From a bacterium (GTDB taxonomy: Bacteria > Armatimonadota > Chthonomonadetes > Chthonomonadales > Chthonomonadaceae), in the NCBI GenBank assembly GCA_021777995.1, contig JAJYCW010000035.1, positions 1 to 32,624 on the forward strand: a stretch of DNA of 32,624 bases, read 5' to 3'. The notes below the pieces were generated by a model, which was not told the DNA's origin, did no database searches, and saw nothing but the letters and a program-made list of their open reading frames with translations. The position numbers and the translations under genes were made by a program. Below are positions 23,644 to 29,783 of this stretch, in pieces (within the stretch, counting starts at the first letter, position 1; each line of letters starts with the position of its first letter).

Positions 23644-25092
23644 TTAACCCACGCTTCCCTCAAGGCTTACACCTAAAAGCTTCTGTGCTTCCACGGCAAA
23701 TTCCATGGGCAATTCTCTAAACACCTCTTTGCAGAAGCCGTTGACGATCATGTTGACGGCATCCTCGGTTGATATTCCTCGTTGGTTGCAATAAAAAATC
23801 TGGTCTTCGCCTATTTTAGAGGTCGAAGCCTCGTGTTCCACCTGAGCACTTGGGTTTCGCACGTCAATGTAAGGAAAGGTGTGGGCTCCGCAGCGATCTC
23901 CAATAAGTAGTGAGTCGCACTGTGAGTAATTTCGAGCACCTTCTGCACCAGGATTGACGCGTACAAGTCCACGGTAGGTATTTTGACCATTGCCAGCAGA
24001 GATGCCCTTAGAAACGATGGTACTGCGCGTGTTGCGCCCAATATGAATCATCTTGGTACCCGTATCTGCCTGCTGTTTGTGGTTTGTAAGTGCTACCGAA
24101 TAAAACTCGCCTACAGAGTTGTCCCCTTTAAGGATACAGGAAGGGTACTTCCAGGTAATGGCTGAGCCGGTTTCAACCTGAGTCCAGGTGATCTTAGAGT
24201 TATCGCCTTCACATTTACCGCGCTTAGTAACAAAGTTATAAATTCCCCCTTTGCCATCTTTATCGCCAGGGTACCAGTTCTGCACGGTACTGTACTTAAT
24301 GGTGGCGTCTTTCATTGCCACTAGTTCAACCACTGCAGCGTGCAGTTGGTTTTCATCGCGCATTGGAGCAGTGCAACCCTCCAGGTAGGAGACATACGCG
24401 CCCTCATCGGCTATGAGCAGAGTGCGCTCAAACTGCCCGGTGTCTTTGGCGTTGATCCTAAAGTAGGTTGACAGCTCCATAGGACATCTCACACCCTTAG
24501 GAATGTAGCAGAACGATCCATCTGAGAACACTGCCGAATTAAGCGCGGCGTAAAAGTTGTCTCCTGCCGGTACTACTGAGCCCAGGTATTGCCGCACAAT
24601 GTCGGGACATTGCCGGACCGCTTCGGAAAAGCTGCAAAAGATTATTCCCAGTTCTGCAAGCTTATCCTTAAAAGTAGTCGCGACCGATACGCTGTCGAAC
24701 ACAGCATCCACCGCCACGCCGGTGAGGCGCTTCTGTTCGTCCAGAGATATGCCTAGTTTTGCAAACACCTCTAATAGCTCAGGATCCACTTCATCGAGAC
24801 TGCTCAGTGTCTTTTTCGGCTTAGGGGCCGAGTAGTATATGATGTCCTGGAAGTCAACTGAAGGGTAGGTGACGTGAGGCCAGGTGGGTTCCGTAAGGGT
24901 CAACCAGTGCCGATAGGCCTTCAACCGCCACTCGAGCAGCCATTCAGGCTCCTGCTTCTTTGCCGAGATTGTTCGGACAACATCCTCGCTAAGGCCCTTG
25001 GGGAATGAGTCAGAGGCAATATCGGACTCAAAACCGTACTGGTACTCTTTGCTGGCAAACTCTTCAATTGTACTAAGCGCTGTGTCAGACAT
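23644..25092 (-). CDS. sufB: SufB Fe-S assembly scaffold subunit
   Basis: A 482-residue protein, the usual SufB length. The series [62 protein letters not shown] (Cys 392) and the end [19 protein letters not shown] are diagnostic. The Cys in SQCDS is the conserved residue held to build the cluster at the SufB-SufD interface. SufB forms SufBCD with the products of sufC and sufD, encoded 2.2 kb away in a separate unit. It lies 12 bases after the Rrf2-type regulator gene and shares its promoter. Confidence 0.97.
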   Translation of the reverse strand: MSDTALSTIEEFASKEYQYGFESDIASDSFPKGLSEDVVRTISAKKQEPEWLLEWRLKAYRHWLTLTEPTWPHVTYPSVDFQDIIYYSAPKPKKTLSSLDEVDPELLEVFAKLGISLDEQKRLTGVAVDAVFDSVSVATTFKDKLAELGIIFCSFSEAVRQCPDIVRQYLGSVVPAGDNFYAALNSAVFSDGSFCYIPKGVRCPMELSTYFRINAKDTGQFERTLLIADEGAYVSYLEGCTAPMRDENQLHAAVVELVAMKDATIKYSTVQNWYPGDKDGKGGIYNFVTKRGKCEGDNSKITWTQVETGSAITWKYPSCILKGDNSVGEFYSVALTNHKQQADTGTKMIHIGRNTRSTIVSKGISAGNGQNTYRGLVRVNPGAEGARNYSQCDSLLIGDRCGAHTFPYIDVRNPSAQVEHEASTSKIGEDQIFYCNQRGISTEDAVNMIVNGFCKEVFRELPMEFAVEAQKLLGVSLEGSVG

Positions 25093-25104
25093 GACTGTTA
25101 ATCC

Positions 25105-25599
25105 TCATTTTTGTGGCCGTGCTGCGGCATTTGCGGGTGTCGTGCGTGGCTTTGTAGCATGAGACATTAACACGACTGGGTATGTTGTAACTTCGGTTTC
25201 ATCAAATTCTGCGAGAGTTATTAAACTCAACATCTGCAGAATTCTAGCGTGAATGTGCGCTAAAGGCTTTCTAATCGTGCACTTTGTCATCTGATCGCAA
25301 TCCGACCCGTCACTCTTAGTGCACTGAGTGAAGGCGGTCGTACCCTCGATGGCGCCAATCACACTTGCAATACTTATCTCATTAGCCGGCCGCGAGAGTC
25401 GATATCCTCCAGATGGCCCGCTAAGGGAGCGTACAATATCTGCTCGGGCGAGGCGCTGCATTATTTTTGCAAGCAGTTCTGTAGGGATGGAGTATTCTGT
25501 GGCCAGCTCACGTGCACTAGCGGCCTCACCGTCCTTTAGCTTGGTAAGGTGCGAAAGGGCTAACAAGCCATAATCTGTTTTTTTACTCAAACTCAGCAT
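25105..25599 (-). CDS. Rrf2-family Fe-S-sensing repressor of the suf genes (SufR/IscR-like)
   Basis: A 164-residue Rrf2 regulator from ATG 25599 (MLSLSKKTDYGLLALSHL); the frame to 25623 adds eight residues without family support. The winged helix includes ELLAKIMQRLARADIVRSLSGPSGGYRLSR. Three Cys at 93, 101 and 107 (QCTKSDGSDCDQMTKC) match the cluster-binding Cys of Fe-S Rrf2 proteins. A Pro/Ala-rich tail is extra. It lies 12 bases before sufB. Two matching operators, at its own promoter and at that of sufC, suggest that it senses cluster supply and represses both units. It might be called sufR, but the name is used for more than one family. Confidence 0.92.
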   Translation of the reverse strand: MLSLSKKTDYGLLALSHLTKLKDGEAASARELATEYSIPTELLAKIMQRLARADIVRSLSGPSGGYRLSRPANEISIASVIGAIEGTTAFTQCTKSDGSDCDQMTKCTIRKPLAHIHARILQMLSLITLAEFDETEVTTYPVVLMSHATKPRTTPANAAARPQK

Positions 25600-25627
25600 G
25601 ATGCACCTGTATACGACCGGCACGGTC

Positions 25628-25646
25628 TCCGACTAATTCAGTCGGA
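25628..25646 (-). promoter_or_regulatory. Predicted Rrf2/SufR operator of the regulator-sufB operon
   Basis: Perfect seven-base inverted repeat TCCGACT-AATTC-AGTCGGA. It lies 11 bases downstream of the -10 box TATAAT, so a bound protein would cover the transcription start. It matches the sufC operator in sequence (CGAC, ATTCAGTCGG, then ATATACGA) and in distance to the -10. Confidence 0.8.
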
Positions 25647-25657
25647 TATACGAGTCT

Positions 25658-25687
25658 ATTATACCGTGTTACGGCAGTAAGTGTCAT
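25658..25687 (-). promoter_or_regulatory. Promoter of the regulator-sufB operon
   Basis: On the minus strand ATGACA (25682-25687) and TATAAT (25658-25663) are separated by 18 bases. The start of transcription would fall near 25651, directly beside the operator. Confidence 0.65.
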
Positions 25688-25798
25688 CTTCACCCTGGAT
25701 TTTCCAAATTCACGCCTGCCTGCACCCAATGTGTTTATTTCACACCCGCGTGGATATATGCCATAATCCACAATTGACGCACTTTTGCAGGAGCAGAG

Positions 25799-27160
25799 AT
25801 GAGTGTTTTCAACGGCCAGCGGCTGGGTCTCAGCACCTTTAAACTGGATGCAGAACGCATGCGCCGAGGTTGGTATAGCGACAAATACTTTAAGAATATC
25901 GTGAGCCTGCTTTCGCATCTTTCGTCGATTGCTTATACGTACGATGGCGATTATCCTATGATAAGCCTATCGCAGGCCAGTTGCCCTGCAATTGGCGACA
26001 TAGAAGTTGAGATGCAGTGGTTTACACGGCGGAAACCCCTCTCCATTGTGACAGGCGTAGACAAAGCGTTAGCGATGCTCCAGACGTCCACCGGATACTT
26101 TGATGAGGATGGAAACTGGGTAGACAAATACGACACTCTTCAGGTAGAGGCTGTTCATGATGGCGTAAAGGTGTATTACGACGGCGATCCAAAGAATGTA
26201 AAGCCCGTGTTACGGGTACGCGGCAAATACCGTTATTTTGCCATGCTGGAGACCCCGACCCTCGGGGCGCTAACCCGTGGTACCCGCATCGCCACCAATG
26301 TTTATGATGTTTTGCATGCCGCGCGTGGCAAGGACGTTCTCTTTTTTCCAGCACGCTTCGATGCTCATGAGGTTCAGGCAGCGGACGGTTATGCCTACCA
26401 CATTGCAGTGCTGGCCTATAATGCCCACAGTGGGAGAAGCGCTTCTTCACAGGTTTCTACCGATGAACAAGGCGATTGGTGGGGCGGCGCAGGCGGAGGT
26501 ACAGTTTCTCATGCGGCAATTGCCTGCTTTCTTGGTGACACCGCGGAAACCATGATGACTTTTGCTGCTCACATGCATCCTGCAATACCTCGCATAGCCC
26601 TCATAGACTTCCACAACGACTGCATTGAAACGACGAGGCAAGTGATGGGGGCGATGTTTGATAAGTACAGCAAACTGGTAGACGAAGGGCGGCACGAGGA
26701 AGCACTTAGATATCGGCTCTATGGTGTGCGGCCAGATACTTCAGGTACGCTTCGGGACCAGTCGATTGTGCCGCTGGGTGATCCGCGGCTGGATAACGGT
26801 GTGAATCCCAGGCTCTGTTTTGCACTCCGTGGTGCTATTGACAGCTGTTGGGAAGGCTGGACGTTACCCGAGCACAAACGCGAGCTTGCCCAAAACTGGT
26901 GCAAAAAGATAAAGATAATAGCTACCGGTGGATTTACGCCGCAACGAATTGAAGAGTTCGAACGGATGGGGGTTCCGGTCGATACGTACGGGGTTGGCAG
27001 CGCACTCTTCTCTAACTGTGCCGAGCATGGAACAGCCAATGACTTTACGGCGGACATTGTGAAGGTTAGAGTGAACGGAGAGTGGCTACCTTTGGTGAAA
27101 GCAGGTCGCACGGCATGCGATAATGCCGATTTGCATCCTGTTGGTAGACTTACCGATTGA
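25799..27160 (+). CDS. pncB: Nicotinate phosphoribosyltransferase
   Basis: A 453-residue enzyme that makes nicotinate mononucleotide from nicotinate and PRPP, the salvage entry to NAD. The N-terminal part (GLSTFKLDAERM, then DKYFKNIVSLLSHL), the central FHNDCIETTRQVM and RPDTSGTLRDQS, and the phosphate-binding end ATGGFTPQRIEEFERMGVPVDTYGVGS (375-401) agree with the family. Length is normal. AGGAG lies five bases before ATG 25799. It is the first of three close genes: 21 bases separate it from the next. The 175-base gap to the divergent regulator contains both promoters. Confidence 0.93.
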   Translation: MSVFNGQRLGLSTFKLDAERMRRGWYSDKYFKNIVSLLSHLSSIAYTYDGDYPMISLSQASCPAIGDIEVEMQWFTRRKPLSIVTGVDKALAMLQTSTGYFDEDGNWVDKYDTLQVEAVHDGVKVYYDGDPKNVKPVLRVRGKYRYFAMLETPTLGALTRGTRIATNVYDVLHAARGKDVLFFPARFDAHEVQAADGYAYHIAVLAYNAHSGRSASSQVSTDEQGDWWGGAGGGTVSHAAIACFLGDTAETMMTFAAHMHPAIPRIALIDFHNDCIETTRQVMGAMFDKYSKLVDEGRHEEALRYRLYGVRPDTSGTLRDQSIVPLGDPRLDNGVNPRLCFALRGAIDSCWEGWTLPEHKRELAQNWCKKIKIIATGGFTPQRIEEFERMGVPVDTYGVGSALFSNCAEHGTANDFTADIVKVRVNGEWLPLVKAGRTACDNADLHPVGRLTD

Positions 27161-27181
27161 TAGATTGAATGAGGGGTAAAC

Positions 27182-27841
27182 ATGCAGCAGCTTAGTACTG
27201 AAGTGGCAACGAGTCTAAAACAGGGATGGAAGTTGGCGCGCCCATTTTTCACACCTGAGATGGTCGTTAAGGCAAACGGCCAGACTATCTTACTCTGGGT
27301 GACCTCGCGAAAGTTTCCTGCGCTATTGGCCAGAGGACCATATGCTGGGGGCAAGAGTGCCGTGGTAGCACCCGTGGGTCCGGATTTGAAAATGGTGACT
27401 GGAGCGGCCAAGCTCATTCGAGACCACGGAGCGGATAGAGCACAATATGCCGCACTTAGGTCCGCCCCCCTCGCTCAGGGTAAGGTTCTGCTTGCAGATG
27501 GAGGCAAATACAGGTACAGCAAAACTGTTCTCGCTGTGGTTTTCGATTCTCAGAGGCGCACATCGGCATCCATCATCACTCAGGCGATACGTTCAAGCGC
27601 GGAAATTGCTTCCACTGCAGGGTGCACCAGCCTAATTGTTCCCGATATCACAGCAAACCTCGTAGTGCAGTCTAACTGGATTACAGAAAGTCAGCGCGAA
27701 AGTGCAGCATCGGTGGCAGCTGCAGCAACTGTTGCCGGTATCCTTGCGTGCCGGGCAACGATGGCAACATACCATATTTGGTGCTGGGATCCTGCTAATG
27801 CCGCAGACTATAAGCGGGAATTGAGCCGTATTCGATCATGA
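27182..27841 (+). CDS. Possible macro-domain protein
   Basis: A 219-residue protein of uncertain family. The order VTGAAKLIRDHGAD (72-85), APLAQGKVLLADGGKYRYSK (95-114), then TVLAVVFD, RTSASIITQAIRSSAEIAST and LIVPDI (151-156) follows the usual macro-domain plan: ligand-loop, Gly-rich loop, central strand, long helix, final strand. Macro domains bind ADP-ribose and related NAD metabolites. The neighbour pncB makes an NAD precursor, which supports the idea. The start is backed by GAGGGG five bases before the ATG. The end overlaps comB by four bases (ATGA). If not macro, the fold is unknown. Confidence 0.6.
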   Translation: MQQLSTEVATSLKQGWKLARPFFTPEMVVKANGQTILLWVTSRKFPALLARGPYAGGKSAVVAPVGPDLKMVTGAAKLIRDHGADRAQYAALRSAPLAQGKVLLADGGKYRYSKTVLAVVFDSQRRTSASIITQAIRSSAEIASTAGCTSLIVPDITANLVVQSNWITESQRESAASVAAAATVAGILACRATMATYHIWCWDPANAADYKRELSRIRS

Positions 27842-28587
27842 AGATCCGCGTTGCGTTTATGCCTGTTCTGGCGAACCACGTCGATAGTTCAGTTTGTATT
27901 GTTATCGATGCGCTACGAGCAACTTCGTGTGTCGTAGCACTGTTTGATTCGCGCTGCCCCCGTGTTTATGTCGCCGGTAACCACGCTACTGCGCGAGAAT
28001 ATGCACGATCGCGCGGGTTTGCGCTGTGCGGGGAATCGGAAGGTTTTCGAGTTGAAGGGTTTGATTATGGTAACTCTCCTACCGAATTCGCATCACTCGA
28101 CTTCTACGGCAAGCCTGCGGTGCTGTCGACCACCAATGGTACCAAGGCTATTAATAGCGTTGCATCGGCACCAGTAGTGCTCCTAGGAGCCGTTACGAAT
28201 CTGACGGCGTGCGTGGAAGCCGCATGGCATGCTGCAGTTGAGAGAGACCTGGATATAATGTTCGTCTGCTCGGGTACGGATGAGGAGTTTACCCTGGAGG
28301 ATTCACTAACCGCTGGATTGATGGCTGAGCGGTTCGCACGGCTGGCTGCGGGCCAGGTGAACCTGGAATGGGCTGATAGCGCACTTGCCGCAAGAAAACT
28401 GAGCTATACTGAGCCAAACATGCTGCGCGCCTGGATGACGGGCAACCATGCACGACGCCTTTGTGATAGGGGATTTGGAGACGATGTCGCGTTTTGCGCG
28501 CAGCAGGATACTTCGGTGATCGTTCCGGTACTGGTTAGGGAGCGCGAAGCAGATATGGTTGCGGCTCCGGTGCTGCTGGCAGTTTGA
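27838..28587 (+). CDS. comB: ComB-family 2-phosphosulfolactate phosphatase
   Basis: A 249-residue protein with the ComB landmarks: VIDALRATS (22-30), CGESEG (64-69), YGNSPTEF (77-84), LSTTNGTKA (96-104) and CSGTDEEFTLEDSLTAG (144-160). In methanogens ComB removes phosphate from 2-phosphosulfolactate in coenzyme M synthesis. Bacterial homologues are common without the other coenzyme M genes and their substrate is often unknown; none of those genes are in this window. Its ATG overlaps the stop of the preceding gene, so the pair is translationally coupled. Confidence 0.9.
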   Translation: MKIRVAFMPVLANHVDSSVCIVIDALRATSCVVALFDSRCPRVYVAGNHATAREYARSRGFALCGESEGFRVEGFDYGNSPTEFASLDFYGKPAVLSTTNGTKAINSVASAPVVLLGAVTNLTACVEAAWHAAVERDLDIMFVCSGTDEEFTLEDSLTAGLMAERFARLAAGQVNLEWADSALAARKLSYTEPNMLRAWMTGNHARRLCDRGFGDDVAFCAQQDTSVIVPVLVREREADMVAAPVLLAV

Positions 28588-28600
28588 TTGGCCAGCAGCA
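28571..28600. terminator. Hairpin between convergent comB and ABC permease gene
   Basis: TGCTGCTGGC (28571-28580) pairs with GCCAGCAGCA (28591-28600), ten bases perfectly, around the comB stop codon. No T-run follows on either strand, so it may mark a pause or 3' end rather than a classical terminator. Confidence 0.45.
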
Positions 28601-28613
28601 TCGCGAATGATGA

Positions 28614-29630
28614 TCAGCGTTTTACGTAGTTCTGTTTACCAGGTCCGTAGCGGTCATACAGCACAGCCGCAACAATGACTATACCTATTACCATCTCCTG
28701 AAGCTCGGGACTGTAGTTCATCAATTCACATCCGTTATGAATGGTATAGATTAGCACGGCACCGATTATAGACCCTGGAACCCCGCCCTGACCGCCGAAA
28801 AGGGATGCACCCCCTAGTACGGTTGCCGCGATAGAGTAAAGCTCCATACCCTGCCCGGCATCTTTAGAGGCTATACCTGCATGCGCCATAGAGATCACGC
28901 CGGCCAACCCGGATAGCAGACCAGCCATTGCAAATATGCCTACAGTAACTACTTTTGTATTGATACCAGCGAGCCGTATAGCCTCGGCATTGCTGCCTAA
29001 TGCATACACCTTTCGGCCCCAGGTAGTACGTGAAAGAACGATATGTATCGCGATTGCAGTGATAATGACAACAACAACAGGGTAGGGTATTCCGTACCGA
29101 GTGGGTGTTTCAAAGAGCTGTCCGTTGGCGTAGCGGCTAAGCCCTGCAGGAATTGAGCGATCTAGCGAGCCGGAAATCACGCCGGCGGCACCGTGAACGA
29201 TACTGAGGGCGCCCAAGGTTACTATGAAGGACGGAATCGAGCTGATTGCGGTAATGAGACCATTGATGACGCCAACGAGCAAGCCAATGGCGCACGCCGC
29301 AGCGACGATCTCTACGGGGTTAACCACTTGGCCGTGAAAGAGGATAGCTACTGCAACTGCCGAAAACGCCATGATTGCACCCACCGAAAGGTCGATATTG
29401 CCACTGATGATCACGATAGTCTGCCCACAGGCCAGCACACATACTGCCGCGGATTGTATGGCTATATTCTGCAGATTTCCGACTGTCGCGAATACTGGCG
29501 ACATTCGCCAGAGAATGAGACTAAGCAGCAATAAAAATGAGAAAGGCGCCAGAGCGCCGGCGACGTTTCCGAACAAGCTTACGGGGCCCTTGGAACTCGC
29601 TTCGACAGTTTGGGATGAAGACTCCGTCAA
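28614..29630 (-). CDS. RbsC-type ABC sugar transporter permease
   Basis: A 338-residue inner-membrane permease of the ribose/xylose/autoinducer-2 family. About nine to ten hydrophobic segments are visible, with the landmarks GQTIVIISGNIDLSVGAIMAFS, SFIVTLGALSI and the ATPase-coupling loop ALGSNAEAIRLAGIN. A TTG start at 29630 follows GAGGAG by seven bases. No ATPase or binding-protein gene is adjacent: one side is convergent comB, the other the divergent TPR gene. It must pair with subunits coded elsewhere. Substrate is unknown, probably a pentose-like sugar. Confidence 0.9.
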   Translation of the reverse strand: MTESSSQTVEASSKGPVSLFGNVAGALAPFSFLLLLSLILWRMSPVFATVGNLQNIAIQSAAVCVLACGQTIVIISGNIDLSVGAIMAFSAVAVAILFHGQVVNPVEIVAAACAIGLLVGVINGLITAISSIPSFIVTLGALSIVHGAAGVISGSLDRSIPAGLSRYANGQLFETPTRYGIPYPVVVVIITAIAIHIVLSRTTWGRKVYALGSNAEAIRLAGINTKVVTVGIFAMAGLLSGLAGVISMAHAGIASKDAGQGMELYSIAATVLGGASLFGGQGGVPGSIIGAVLIYTIHNGCELMNYSPELQEMVIGIVIVAAVLYDRYGPGKQNYVKR

Positions 29631-29715
29631 CTATTTCTCCTCTAGTTGCAGTAAGTTATGAAAACGAGATGAGAATACCTTAGGCATGACCAATAGTCAA
29701 CCAAATTGTTGAGTA

Positions 29716-29745
29716 TTGACAACATCGCCGTGCATTCGCCACAAT
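29716..29745 (+). promoter_or_regulatory. Promoter of the TPR protein gene
   Basis: TTGACA (29716-29721) and CACAAT (29740-29745) are separated by 18 bases. Just upstream lies the short inverted repeat TCAAC-CAAATT-GTTGA (29697-29712), a possible operator between this gene and the divergent permease. Confidence 0.55.
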
Positions 29746-29783
29746 TCTATCTGATCTATGGTTTGATCACAGCAGGGAGAGAT

